A DNA stretch of 64,000 bases from Lampris incognitus (GCF_029633865.1 NC_079215.1:49493843-49557842), one strand, 5' to 3'. Positions 11,331 through 23,101 are shown, counted from the stretch's first letter. Notes: generated from the sequence alone by a model not told the origin. Numbers and translations: made by a program.

Positions 11331-11436
11331 TCATATTCTATTACTTGGTATTGCCCACGTGGTTTCATTTGAGGTAGGATTTCACAGAAACACCATCAAC
11401 AGAGATGCAAGTAAGACGTGCTCTATCCCCTTTAAC
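11331..11436 (+). repeat. Local duplication, copy 3 fragment
   Basis: The sequence ttacttggtattgcccacgt through gatttcacagaaacaccatc to gtaagacgtg matches 4369-4450. It is cut off by a gypsy LTR starting at 11437. Confidence 0.65.
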
Positions 11437-11951
11437 TGTTATGATCTCAGCAAGGACTCACAGACAGGATGATACGGTAAAACTTGGTTTAATGAACAAA
11501 GGCAGGCAGAGGTCAGAACACCAGGAAATAAGTATGATAGGTGACCAAACAGACAAGGAGCAGGCAGGCAGACAAACGGGTTCAAATATGATTCAGGTTA
11601 CTTGGGAGTCAGTCCAAAACAGGTGACATCAGACAAGAGGCAGGCAGCAAACATGGAGTCCAAAGTTCAGATAACAGTCAAACACAAGCAGATCAGGCAA
11701 AAGTTCAAGGAAAAATGCTGGAAAACTAGGTGGCAATACACACTAGAAAATCTGGCAGGGACACAGGAAAACAAGGGGACTATAAATGCAGGGGAGCTAA
11801 TCAGGGAATGGGTATGGAAGACATGGTGGCAAAAGCAGGAGCAGAAACTAAAACAAGACAGGTGAGTACTACAAAACAAAACAGGAAGGCACTGGATAAT
11901 GAAAAAATTAAGCTGAGTAGACTGAATTGGGATACAGTCACAACTGTAGCA
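11437..11951 (-). mobile_element. Ty3/gypsy long terminal repeat
   Basis: The 515-bp segment begins TG and ends CA. On the minus strand it is immediately preceded by a purine-rich tract (gaggggaggta, 11953-11968), as expected of a polypurine tract next to a 3' LTR, and further upstream by a chromodomain-coding fragment. The other LTR is not in the window. Confidence 0.7.
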
Positions 11952-11979
11952 GTACGTACCTCCCCTCAACGGTAGCCTC

Positions 11980-12106
11980 TAGGCAAACCGCCGAGCTTGT
12001 CTGGCTGCTCCTGATTAAAGACCCAGACCAAGGATGGGCACAGGATGTGCCAGTGGGGAACCCAGCTGTGCTCTTCCAGTCCATATCCTTCCCAGTCCAC
12101 TAAATA
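11980..12106 (-). pseudogene. Gypsy integrase C-terminal chromodomain fragment
   Basis: The minus strand reads [16 protein letters not shown] followed by a short tail ending just before the LTR. The WEGYG..E.SW pattern is the chromodomain of chromovirus-type Ty3/gypsy integrases. The element is truncated at 12106 by an unrelated TAA-repeat sequence. Confidence 0.75.
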
Positions 12107-12640
12107 ATAATAATAATACCTTTTATTTGTGGGTGCCTTTCAGAGCACTCAAGGACACCTAACAGAACACAGTTAAAAAAAACAAACAAAAACAAGCAGC
12201 ACTGTATCAGACAGCATACAATCCAAACAAAGCAGGGTAGGCGATAAAAAGTTGATACAATAGATAAGTATAAAATCATCATCTGCACAAAACTCAGTGA
12301 AGCGCTGATGTGCCAGTTTGAATATGCCAGTTTGAAAAGGTACATTGTAAATACTGGTAGCCCTGGTGGCATACATCCAGCAACCACTGGATGGCCGTTG
12401 ATAGTGTGGGGGGTAGAGGAGCCACAACTGGAGGGGACAATGGACTAGTGGAGACATGAGATGTGGGACAAATCTACACGTAAGAAGGCAGCTTGAGTCT
12501 AACAGCAATGGGGTTGAAAACAGAGTCAATCTCAAAGGGGCCAATGTAATCAGAATCATGTTTATTGGCCATGTAGGTTTGCACTACATGGAATTTGACT
12601 CCGGTTTTGTGGCTCTCTCAGTATACTTAACATAGGATAA
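12107..12640. repeat. Interspersed repeat fragments
   Basis: An AAT tract at 12107-12117 leads into ttttatttgtgggtgccttt, a common fish retroposon 3' end read in reverse. Positions 12545-12640 (cagaatcatgtttattggcc to acttaacataggataa) match 35333-35425 and look like the 3' end of a minus-strand non-LTR element. No gene is seen. Confidence 0.55.
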
Positions 12641-12641
12641 C

Positions 12642-13012
12642 TGTCATGTTCTGTAAAGACTTGCATTTGTTTTTGGTGTTTTCTCCCCTCTGGTGGTCAT
12701 TTGGGAGTAATTTATTATTCGCTAGTTTGCTCTCTGCTATTGTTCTCGTTAGTTATTTTAGTTACATGACACAGCCAGGTCATAGTTCAGAGATGCAGAT
12801 CAGGAAATGCTTTCGTTATTTCTTTCGTATGTGGTCAGCTTGCAGCCCCAGCTACCTTATCCTTTCCTTCCTCTGTTTGTGCCTTGGGAAAGCATCACTT
12901 TTTTACAAAATCGTTTCATGAGAATGACGACAACAGTAAAGAGCATTCAACTTTACTCCAGCCTCTGACTTTCTCTTGAAGCCTGTTAGCTATCTGTCGA
13001 TTTGTGTACAAT
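12642..13012 (+). mobile_element. Possible 5' LTR/leader of the BEL/Pao element
   Basis: The stretch starts TG (tgtcatgttctgtaaagac), ends in gtgtaca near 13010 and sits directly upstream of the gag-like frame. No second LTR is present in the window, so the boundaries are inferred from position and terminal dinucleotides only. Confidence 0.35.
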
Positions 13013-13175
13013 CACACACACACACACTGAGGACAGAACAGTAAAAAAGCGTCTTCGCAGCGGGCACCGCAGCATCAGGAAAATAAGGTACTGTGCAAGT
13101 ACACCTTCCCACTCATGCAAGGCCTCCATATTCACCTCTTCCTATATATCATTCTTTGGAGGACCGCAGTTCACG

Positions 13176-14865
13176 ATGTCACATACTAGTGAAGCTGGAC
13201 TGGAGAAATTGTCCATCACTGATGGTGATGTCAAAGAACAGGACACTGCACATGAAGCAAGATCACAACATTCCACCTCATCCACCTTATCTAAATCTTC
13301 TTCAGCTAGCAGGGCTGCAGCCAGGGCCCGTGCTAAAGTCGAAGCTGTGCGTGCACGTGCCACCTTCATTCAGCGAGAAGCTAAACTAAACATAGAAGAG
13401 GCTCTCCTTGCAGCTGACTTGAAGGTCAAAGAGGCATGCATAGAAGCTGAGTTATCAGCTTTGGAGGACGAGAGGGAGGTAGCAGTAGCCTTAGCAGAAG
13501 CTGAAGTTCTCGAGGTAGCAGCAGAGATTGATGGTAGAGAGGGCAGTAGGAGTCACTACGATTCAGTTCATGTCGCCATTCAGCGCACCCGCGAATATGT
13601 TGAACACCACTCCCACCTACATCTTAGTGATGAAAAGCCCCCAGTACTTGACCCATATACGTCTTCACTGTTGCCACTCATCAAACCGGTTGTCAAATCA
13701 GATATACAGGAGCGTGCCCCTGGTCCCAGCAGTGCTTCTCACTTCTTACCCAAGAATGATGTTCCTGCAGCACAGCAACCTAAAAGGCCAGTTAATCACC
13801 ACCTCTCTGCTCAGCTGCACTCTTCCTCTTTCAACAGAGCCTCATTACAGTCACATACTGTGTGTATGGATGACAGGACTGGTATGCGTGACATTGCAAG
13901 GTACTTGGTATGTCGAGAGCTTGTGAATTCTGGCCTCATCAAATTCAACAATCGCCCAGAAAATTATTGGGCGTGGAAATCCTCCTTCTGCAATTCCACC
14001 GGAGGACTAAACTTAAGGGCCAGCGAGGAGCTTGCCCTCTTAACAAAGTGGTTAGGAAATCAGTCTTCGGAGCACATCATAAGGATCCGTTCTGTGCATG
14101 TTGCCAGCCCTGACATAGGCTTAGGAATGGCTTGGGATCGCCTAGAGGAGTGGTACGGCTCCCGTGAGGTTATCGAGAGAGCTCTCTTTGAGAGAATAGA
14201 GAACTTTCCTAAAATCCGTCACAAGGACACCTTACAACTCAGGGAGCTGGGAGACCTGCTAAGGGAGTTAGAGTCTGCCAAATCTGAGGGCTACTTGCCT
14301 GAGCTCTTGTGGACACCGCCAGGGGTGTCAACCCTATCATTGAGGAGTTGCCACTCGGTCTGCAAGAGAGGTGGTTAGCTCAAGGCTCTCAATACAAGGA
14401 GCGGCACAATGTCTCTTTTCCTCCATTTGCATACTTCACAGACTTCATATGTAGTGAAGCACGCAGAAGAAATGACCCTAGAGTCACTCTCAACAGTCCC
14501 TACAGCCCCATCGAACAGTTCCAACAGATTCTCTACAGGTCCATCGAAGTCTCACCAAGTGGAAAGGAATTCAGGTTACATCAAAAGTCAGGTCTCTACT
14601 CACAAGACTGAAGTTGCCTCGCATCAGTCAGCTCTTCAGTCAAATAGTTCAAGCGGCAAGCGGGGTGACATTGACAGACAATGCCCTATCCACAAAAAAC
14701 CCCATCCTCTACAAAAATGTAGAGGGTTTTCAGAGCAAGCCACTTGAAGAGCGCAAGGCATCCACCATTCTCTTTAATTTTCTTAAAGAGAATGGTATCT
14801 GCTTTAGATGTTGCTCTTCTACTACTCATCTGGCAAAGAACTGTGAGGGCAGCTTTGAAGTATAG
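13176..14865 (+). pseudogene. BEL/Pao Gag, frameshifted
   Basis: A likely start is MSHTSEAGLEKLSITDGDVK at 13176. An Ala/Glu-rich coiled-coil region (about 13310-13540) is followed by RPENYWAWKSSF and LTKWLGNQSSEH, which are characteristic of BEL/Pao Gag (DUF1759 type). A frameshift near 14310 moves to the frame holding IIEELPLGLQERWL, and further shifts lead to a CCHC-like knuckle CFRCCSSTTHLAKNC near 14800-14845. Normal length would be about 560 residues in one frame. It is not intact. Confidence 0.8.
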
Positions 14866-15051
14866 GGAATGTGAGAGCAACTGCCACATTGCAGCGCTTC
14901 ACCCTGGACCCCTCCATGGGACATGAGAGACCCCTCCTCAGAGCATGGCGGGGAGGGCGAATAAGAGACACCTCAGCCTGCAGTCCCCTCCAGGTGCACA
15001 GAGGTCTGTGACAAAGGTAGAGAGCCTAGATCCTATTCTAAGATCTGCCTG

Positions 15052-16227
15052 GTGAAGGTCTGTCCTAAGGCACGCCCAGACAAAGCCACGAAAGTCTATG
15101 CCATTCTGGACGACCAAAGCAACAGGTCACTGGCCAGGTCCGAATTCTTCGACCTCTTCCAAATTAAAAGGTCAGACTCGTCATACACTCTCGCTCGCAC
15201 ATGTTCAGGGGTCACTGAAACATCTGGGAGAAGGGCCACAGGGTTCATGGCAAAGTCATCGGATGGAACAACAAGTGCGATGCTTCCTACACTCATCGAG
15301 TGCAATCACATGCCAGATGACCAGTCGGAGATTCCAACTCCAGCGGCTGCACAGCATCACACTCACCTGAAGTCCATAGCTCACAGGATACCACACTTCG
15401 CTCTAAAGGCCCAGATACTCCTACTTCTGGGACGCGACATTCTTCAGCTTCACAAAGTCAGAGAGCAATGCAATGGTCTTCCCAGCACACCCTATGCTCA
15501 AAGACTAGCCCTTGGCTGGGTTGTTATAGGTGATGTCTGCTTGGGCTCAGCCCACAAGCCAGTGACTGTGACTTCCTTAGGGATCAACGTGCTTGAAAAT
15601 GGATGTCCATCTCTCCCCACTCTGTGCCCCAAACATCTTCAAGTCAAGGAGAGGTTTAGCACCGAAGCACAATACTGCATCTCTCGTCACGGCCTTGCAC
15701 ATGACACACCAGTCCTCGATGACTGCAGCCTCGGCAGCACAATCTTTGAGAGAACCAAGGATGATGACAAGGTGGGTTTCTCCATCGAAGACAGGCTTTT
15801 CCTAGTGCTTATGGACAAAGAGATGTTTATGGATGACACCAACAGCTGGGTGGCACCCCTTCCATTTCGATCCCCTTGGCAACGGCTCCCAATCAATCAA
15901 GAACAGGTTCTCAGTCGTCTTACCTCTCTGTACCGCACCCTAGAAAGAAAGCCTGACATGAAAACTCACTTTGTGAACTTCATGCAAAAGGTCTTCGGTC
16001 ACAACCAGGCGGAATTAGCTCCACCGCTGCAAGAGGGAGAAGAACGGTGGTACTTACCCATCTCTGGCATGTACCACCCTCAAAAGTCAAATCAGATCAG
16101 AGTCGTCTTTGACTCCAGTGCTCAGTATCATGGCATCTCCCTGAACAATGTGCTGCTTACCGGCCCGGATCTGAACAATAGTTTACCTGGAGTCTTGCTG
16201 CGTTTTAGAAGACAGTCGTGGCTGTGA
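15052..16227 (+). pseudogene. BEL/Pao Pol: protease and start of reverse transcriptase
   Basis: The 391-codon open stretch begins with a peptidase A17-like segment containing YAILDDQSNRSLA, whose Asp is the expected catalytic residue. It continues to GRDILQLHKVREQCNGLPST and LALGWVVIGD, then to the reverse transcriptase N-terminal part WYLPISGMYHPQKSNQIRVV and FDSSAQYHGISLNNVLLTGP. It terminates at 16225 with the rest of the polymerase in other frames. Confidence 0.85.
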
Positions 16228-17375
16228 TAGTGGACATCGAGCAGATGTTTCACAGCTTCACTGTCAGAGAAGACCATCGAAACTTTCTTCGGTTCCTATG
16301 GTCAAGGACAACAAACCCAGTAAGGAGATTGTTGAGTATAGGATGAAAGTCCATGTGTTCGGCAACAGCCCGTCACCAGCAGTAGCATCTATGGTCTTTG
16401 TCGTGCGGCACAACATGGAGCAAGTGAGTATGGCATGGAGGCCAAACACTTTGTTGAACATGACTTCTATGTTGATGACGGCTTCAAGTCACTACCATCA
16501 GCTGCTGAAGCCATCAACCTGCTGAAAAGGACACGAGATGCTTGCTGCCTCCAACTTACACCTCCATAAGATAGCATCGAACCACTCTGATGTCTTGGAG
16601 GCCTTCCCACCAGAAGATCATATAAAGGGTCTGCAGAACCTGGACCTCGATGGCAATTTGGCCCTCATCCAACACAGCGTAGGGCTCAGCTAGGATCTCA
16701 AACATGACATCTTCACCTTCAGAGTGGTGGCTACAGAGAAGCCCTTCACCTGTAGAGGCGTTTTAGCCATGGTGAACAGCCTGTTTGGCCCTCTTGGACT
16801 TGTCGTGCCGATCATTATTCAAGGGAAATTTCTGCTGCGAGAACTCACTAGCATTGAGGCCCTCGACTGGGATAGCTCTCGTCCAGATGAAAAGGAAGCT
16901 GAGTGGAGGATGTGGAAAGACTCCTTACAAGACCTGAGTGAGTTTAAGATTCCAAGACCTTACACACGCACCACCCTTACTACCGCTCAAAGAAAAGAGC
17001 TCCACATCTTCTCAGATGCCTTGGTGAAGGTCATTGCGGCTGTAGCTTACCTCAGGGTGATCGACAGTGATGGAGAGTGTCATGTGGGATTCGTTCTGGG
17101 AGAGGCAAACTAGAGCCCTCGGCTGCCCACACTATGCCAAGGTTTGAGCTGGGTGCAGCTGTGTTGGCAGTGGAAATGGCAGAGGTGATAGAGAGTGAGT
17201 TGGACATTAGTGCAGACACATTGCAGTTCTACACAGACTGCAAGGTCGTCTTGGAGTACATATATAACCAGACCAGACGGTTTTATGTGTATGTTTCCAA
17301 TAGAGTTCAGCGAATCAGGAAGTTCACCAAACCTGGGCAGTGGCACTACGTCTGCACCACTCAGAATCTGGCAGT
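16228..17375 (+). pseudogene. BEL/Pao Pol: reverse transcriptase core and RNase H
   Basis: The polymerase box FYVDDGFKSLPSA is readable near 16468-16506 in a broken frame. RVVATEKPFTCRGVLAMVNS and LFGPLGLVVPIIIQGKFLLR follow at 16720-16850. RNase H is split at 17110: FSDALVKVIAAVAYLRV lies in one frame and MPRFELGAAVLAVEMAE plus FYTDCKVVLEYI in the next. The coding sequence is lost after HYVCTTQN. Confidence 0.8.
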
Positions 17376-17990
17376 TCTTTTTCAACAATAACAACTTACA
17401 GGATATGTTTTCAGAAACTTTGAAACTACTTCGCATTCTAATCACTACATCCATGATGACTGCGGAGTCTGGGCGATGCTTTTCCACACCCAAACGAATA
17501 AAGACATTTCTTAGAAATACCATGTTACAGGACAGACTAAATGCATTGGCAATGTTGTCAATTGAAAAGCGACTGATGCATGACAGCCCTGATTTCAATA
17601 AGGCTGTGATCAGTAAATTTGCACATCTGAAAAATTGGCGTGCCAAGTTCTTGTATAGGTGAGATGACAGGATGGGACTGTGACATGACAGCGTATTTAG
17701 TAGACACATTTTATTTACTTCTGTATATCATTGTCATATGCTCATTCACTTGGTAATTTTTTTTCTATCGGTTTGTTTCAGCAGTTCCCAACAAACATGT
17801 CATTTTCATTTTGTTTTCTGTGTGCATCACCCCAAATTAAGAATAAACTGAAAAGAGGAAGCAACCGTCTGTCCCCTGATCCCATAGCATATCAATTTTG
17901 AAACTGTCACGTCCTTATAATTCTGAAAAATTGGAATAAGCTATTTTAGACATTGTTTTGGTTTATCCTGGGTAGGGTTTTTTTTGTCGC
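17376..17990 (+). pseudogene. hAT transposase C-terminal (dimerisation) fragment
   Basis: From about 17378 to 17662 the frame reads LLRILITTSMMTAESGRCFS then TPKRIKTFLRNTMLQDRLNA and ends KFLYR*. The pattern E..R.FS.LK.IK...R..M...RL is the hAT C-terminal dimerisation domain of the type found in P52rIPK/ZMYM-related copies. The rest of the transposase is absent. The remaining sequence to 17990 is probably the 3' end of the same element. Confidence 0.8.
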
Positions 17991-18013
17991 TTACACTTGG
18001 GTTAAAGGATAGC

Positions 18014-18214
18014 CAAGGCTCAGCGTTTTCGGTTTTTACCGATTTTCACCGAAAAAATACCCAGCTTTTTAAACTAATTTTCACCCGGATTTTATGTTTC
18101 CACGGATCCAAAAGTTGTTCCTTTTCGTGTGAGGTTATGTACCAGTGCTCTTTGTGGAGAAATACGGCATGCTGGATGGCTTTGAAAAATAAAAACCGAA
18201 AACGCTGAGCCTTG
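18014..18214. mobile_element. Complete hAT-type MITE (201 bp)
   Basis: Perfect 25-bp terminal inverted repeats begin caaggctcagcgttttcgg and end with its complement at 18190-18214. Exact 8-bp direct repeats AGGATAGC flank both sides (18006-18013 and 18215-18222). Eight-base duplications and a CAAGG-type terminus are hAT hallmarks. It has no coding capacity. Confidence 0.9.
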
Positions 18215-18636
18215 AGGATAGCCTATTGTTCATCTTTGAAATGTGTTGGCTACTGCGGTGATATGTGGGCTGCTGGCAGGTATCTTCAAAGGTATTTAGG
18301 CTACTATCTATTCTGTAATATAGTAATTATTATACTTAATTAATATAAGTATTTTATATACTTATCTCACGCTTCCCTCCCGGACCCTCCGCTTCCGGCT
18401 GTGGTAGCACTTGAAGGTACTGTTCCGCCCGCTGTCTCCCTCCGCTGGCCTCATCTCTTTGACCCTCTCGCCGGGAATTTTTCCCCGTACAGACTATTAT
18501 CAGACACAGTGCCTCTCATCCACACGATGTATCTAATAGCAGAAACAACAACAACTGAATATCTGGAGCAAATATCTGCAAGTTGTGTCCTATTTGTTGT
18601 ACTCCTGTTGGTGTTAATTCTGCTGTGACACCAAAC

Positions 18637-19269
18637 AATTTTGGCCTCTTGAATGTGAGATCTCTGGGTAATAATTTCTTTATCATTAATGATGTTATAG
18701 TTTCCAATAATCTGGACTTTTTTATGATTACTGAAACATGGCTGTCCCCAGGGGACACTGTTCCCCTGATTGAGGCTAGCCCCCCTGATTTTGCATATTT
18801 TCACATTCCCGGGCCCGCTGGGGTGGCCTAGCTTTTTTTTTATAAGTTAGGTCTTAAGTGCCATCCTGTTAATTTTGGTAATTTTATCTCATTTGAGGTT
18901 TTATGTTTTTTAATTACTGGCCCTTCCCCTTTACTCTGCATCTTAATGTATAGGCCCCCTGATTCAGTTAGTTTTATCTCCAAGTTTTCTGACCTTTTAT
19001 CTATTGTCATACCAAAATATTACAGGGTGCTTATTCTTGGCAATTTTAATATTCATGTGTGCTGTCCTTCCCATTCCATCACCTCACATTTTTTGGATCT
19101 TGTAGATTCTTTGAACCTCATTCAATCTGATAAAGGGGCCACACACTCCAAAGACCACATTTTAGACCTTGTACTCTCCTCTGGTTTCTCTCTCAAATGT
19201 CTCAATTTGGTGGATATGCCTGTATCTGACCATAAAGCTATCATTTTCACTACAGCTCGCTACTCCTAG
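18637..19269 (+). pseudogene. L2-like LINE endonuclease domain
   Basis: The frame reads NFGLLNVRSLGNNFFIINDV and ITETWLSPGD (AP-endonuclease ETW motif), then after a stop RVLILGNFNIHV and MPVSDHKAIIF with the terminal SDH motif. The family order is clear, but a stop near 18830 and a shift near 18940 break it. Confidence 0.8.
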
Positions 19270-19564
19270 TCATTATCCTAAAACACGCTCGCTCTCGCAT
19301 TCTCAATGCTGGCTCTGCAGTTAAATTCTGTGATGCTTTTAATTCATAATCCTTTAATCCCTCTTTATCACCGCTCAATCCAGATGCACTATTAAATTCA
19401 TTCAATGATCAGTGCCAATCCACCCTCGACCAAATTGCATCATTTAAAATTAGGAAACAAAAATTAAATAACCTCCCCTGGCTGAATGATCACACCCGTG
19501 CCCTTAGAAGACTTTGTAGAAAAACAGAACGACAATGGAAGGCCAACAAATCCCTGTGCCTAAG

Positions 19565-20885
19565 TAACTACAGGCCAATCTCCAAATTGTCTTTTTTATC
19601 TAAGGTTCTGGAGAGAGTAATTTCTTCTCAGTTGATTTCTTTTATGAACACAAATAATGTTTTTAATCGTTTCCAGTCTGGTTTTAGAGCACTTCATAGT
19701 ACTGAGACAGCTCTAGTTAAGGTTAATAATGATCTACTGCTGAATGCAGACAGAAGTGACTGCCCAATTTTAGTTCTTTTGGACTTAAGTGCTGCCTTTG
19801 ACACAGTTGATCACAACATCCTCCTACATCGATTAGAGATTTGGGTTGGCATCAAGGGCTTGGCTCTTAACTTATTACACTCTTACCTCACCAGCAGAAC
19901 TTTTCTGTTGTTCTGGGTAACTCTACCTCCTCAGTGGCTCAGTTGAGTTGTGGTGTCCCTCAAGGCTCAGTTCTTGGCCCTCTTCTCTTCTCCATATACA
20001 TGCTGCCCCTTGGCCAGGTCATTCAAAATCATGATGTGGTCTACCATTTTTATGCTGACGACACTCAGATATACATGCCACTGAAATCCACTGATCCTAG
20101 CGCCCTATTAAATCTTACAGCTTGCCTCACTGACATTAAATCCTGGCTGTCCAAAAATGTTCTTAAATTTAATGATGATGAGTCTGAGGTCATTCTGTTC
20201 GGTCCAGAAAATTCCATCAGTCCATTTGCTAATAATCTTGGTGGTCTGTCAGGTAGTCTTAAACAGGCTGCTTGGAATCTTAGGGTAATATTTGATGCTA
20301 ACCTCAGTTTTGACACTCAAATTAAACATGTTGTTCATTCATGCTTTTTCCAACTCAAGCTAATCTTCAAATTTAGGTCATTTTTATCAATTGCCGATTT
20401 GCAAAAAGTTGTACACACTTTTATCTTTTCTCGGCTCGACTACTGTAATGCACTTTATTCTGGTATCACCAAGGGCTCACTCCACCATCTGCTGTTGGTA
20501 CAAAATGCTGCTGCTCGGCTCATTACAGGGACAAGGAAGCATGACCGTATCACTCCTGTGCTTGCCTCCCTACACTGGATCCCAGTTATATTTCAAATTG
20601 ATTTTACTTTTTTTTTTTAGTTTACTGCTTACTTTTAAGGCTTTAAATGGTATTGCTCCTTTATACATTTGTGATTTATTGACTTGGTATGTCCCCCCTT
20701 GACCATTAAGGTCTGCAGATGGAGCCCTGCTAGTTATTCCCAGGTCTCGGTTGGTTACAAAGGGTGATCGGGCTTTTGCTGTTAGAGCCCCCACACTATG
20801 GAACTCTCTTCCTGCTGAGCTAAGCCGAACTAAGTCTCTAGCTTCTTTTAAACCTCGCCTTAAAACTCTCCTTTTTATGAAAGAT
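19565..20885 (+). pseudogene. L2-like LINE reverse transcriptase and C-terminal tail
   Basis: SNYRPISKLSFLSKVLERV begins the domain. LDLSAAFDTVDHNILLHRL, then in a second frame [19 protein letters not shown] and the catalytic box FYADDTQIY follow. The C-terminal region contains LRSADGALLVIPRSRL and FAVRAPTLWNSLPAELS-like residues near 20710-20820 after two more frame breaks. It is inactive. Confidence 0.85.
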
Positions 20886-21514
20886 TTTACAAATGTTTGA
20901 TATTTATTTTTATTTTTACTGTTTTATTTTCGCTCTTATTTGATCTTACTCTTATTCCTGCCTTGTCTGGTTTTGTTGGGTTTTTTTGTGAAGCACTTTG
21001 TAACATTGATTTAAAAAGGTGCTATATAAATAAAATTATTGTTATTATTATCACCTCTGTTGGTAGTCCACCACGATCTCCTTGGTCTTACCAATGTTAA
21101 GCTGGAGGTGGTAAGTGTGGTAATGATAAACTGATGCCCAGTTTAAAGCACCGCCTTTAAGTATCCCCAAAGTATATGCTATTTTAGACTTACCTGAAAA
21201 AAAAAACAAGTTGGCACTGCATGAGGAAAGCCCTGCAAGTACCCAGGTCTCAAGAGTAATGCTCCGGTGAGGGAATCTGGGGCTGTCTGGGCTGGGGAGC
21301 TGGCAGAGCTGGAACAGGGAGGATTGCACTGAACTCCGGGCTGTGGAGGGGAGAGCTGAGTCGAGACATGGTCGAGTTGGCCTCCAATGCGGGTGACGTT
21401 GGTTGTTAAGTTCCAGAGTGCCTCCACCACTTTGAGGAAAGTCTGATTGTGTCAGCCGATGAGAATGTCTTGACTGGCATGACTGGCAAGAGCCTGTCAG
21501 AGAAAAGTCTGTGT

Positions 21515-21852
21515 CTGTGTCTGTAATTTTGTCATTAGACAGTTACAAGGAAATTTGTCTTCTGCATTTAACCCATCCTATTGTATAGGAGCAGTGGGCA
21601 GCTGCAGCACCCGGGGACCAATGTCAGTTCTTCTTCCCATTGCCTTGGTCAGGGACACAGACAGGAATATTAACCCTAACATGCATGTCTTTTTGATGGT
21701 GGGAGGAAACTGGAACACCCGGAGGAAACCCACGCAGACACGGGGAGAACATGCAAACTCCACACAGAAAGGGACCTGGGATGGCCTAGGGTTCGAACCC
21801 AGGACCTTCTTGCTGTGAGGCAACAGTGCTAACCACTGGGCCACTGTGTCGC
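21515..21852 (-). mobile_element. SINE with family-B head and a different 3' tail
   Basis: On the minus strand the head and first body match family B (box B gggttcgaaccc near 21790; gcatgttctccccgtgtctg near 21740). After ctcccaccatcaaaaagaca it diverges to a tail ending tgggttaaatgcagaagaca and acaaatttccttgtaact, unlike the other family-B copies here. Confidence 0.75.
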
Positions 21853-21854
21853 AA

Positions 21855-22444
21855 AAAAAAAAGTCATGTTAAAGGGACAGTCAAAGAAATACACTACACA
21901 TAAACATGTGAAAAACAGGCCATAAATACATGGAAAACTAGAAATTGTTGAAACAATCTTGTTCCTTCTAAAGTGTTGTAATGTTACGTTAGCTACTGAA
22001 TTGACAATGTGAAGTCAATATTAGACCTACTTGCAAATACAAACTTAAGGGAACGATCCACTATCGTTCTGTTCACAAAAAGTCAACAAATGTGCTTCAC
22101 ATCTATTACACTACATGTCCTTGTTTAGAGAGTGATTGGCACAACTATTATGCAATGGTGACTTGAGCTGACTCATTCATATTCATCTTGTATTTATTCA
22201 GCTATTTTAGGGAATCTGTACAACATGGTTTACTTTTGCAATAAAATGACAGCTTCATTTGATTTTAAAATAATCCAGTAAATTGACTGCCTCTTTCTCG
22301 CTCCTTCTCTTTCTCCATCGCTCTCTCTCTCTTTCCTTTTCTTTCTGACTTTCTCTCTCTCTCTTAAATCCCTGGCTTAGGTCTCTAGCACCTGTCAGCT
22401 CCGGTTTTATGAGTGCTGGAGGCAGGACTGGATACAGAGCAGCT

Positions 22445-22484
<40 letters not shown>

Positions 22485-22890
22485 AGAGAGGGGTATTGGT
22501 CAGAGAAGGAGGGAGATGGAGTAGGGAAATAGGAGGAGGAGGAGGAGAGGAAGGGGGGATGCTCATAATATTTATGGGCTGCATTTCAGCACACTGAACA
22601 GTGTTGTATAGAGCTCCTGGAACACACACAGAAAACAAACTTTTTACAGCTCTCCGTTTTTCTCTCATCCATAGCTCTTCCCTCTCTCCCTTCTCCCCTA
22701 AATGTAGGCTTAGTATAGTGGCTTTCACCCACCGGGACAACCACTACTGCCCTGGAGGCAGCTCCTCTGAAGCCGTCTTTCTTCTTTTTACATTAATTAT
22801 TACATTTGCCATTGATGTCACCAAGAAGGGACCATGAATCCTTGCATCAGAAACTAGCTTTTGTTACAAAATTGCCCTGTCTTAGTCAGT
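21855..22890. other. Intergenic DNA with GT and CT repeats
   Basis: A (GT)n run at 22447-22482 and a CT-rich tract at 22285-22370 are the only features I can support. Reading frames through them encode low-complexity peptides. Confidence 0.6.
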
Positions 22891-23095
22891 GGGAGCGCAA
22901 CCCTCTTACTCAAAATTGACCCTCCTTTGGTAGACTGGAATGTTGTTTAAATTTGCTCTCAGCCATGTTTTCAATTGGTTGTGCGGTCAATATTTGAGAG
23001 CAACAAACACGTTGTGTCTGAAAATGCAGCAACAGGGCTGACCCTGGAAATCCCCCGTCTTGTCATATTTCTCCGCACAGTTCCTTGTGTGGGGG

Positions 23096-23101
23096 TATAA
23101 G
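23096..23101 (+). promoter_or_regulatory. Candidate TATA box for the sialidase gene
   Basis: TATAAG lies in a GC-rich setting (ggggtataagaggcggg), about 155 bp before the sialidase start codon. This fits a start site near 23125 and a 5' UTR of roughly 130 nt. It is inferred from position and motif only. Confidence 0.35.

Larger units (their letters stand above)
13002..17375 (+). mobile_element. BEL/Pao retrotransposon, decayed and 3'-truncated
   Basis: Gag, protease, reverse transcriptase and RNase H follow in BEL/Pao order across several frames. There is no integrase and no 3' LTR; the element ends inside RNase H or its linker near 17375, where hAT transposase sequence starts. Confidence 0.85.
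18375..21050 (+). mobile_element. L2-like non-LTR retrotransposon, decayed
   Basis: Endonuclease, reverse transcriptase and a C-terminal tail are followed by tttgtaacattgatttaaaa, tgctatataaataaaattat and an ATT-repeat tail, the 3' structure of fish L2/CR1-group LINEs. Stops and an internal deletion near 19550 disable it. Confidence 0.85.

Noticed and set aside
22255-22740. 161-codon minus-strand frame
   Set aside because: It reads through CT-rich and GT-repeat DNA and encodes Arg/Glu and His/Thr runs only.
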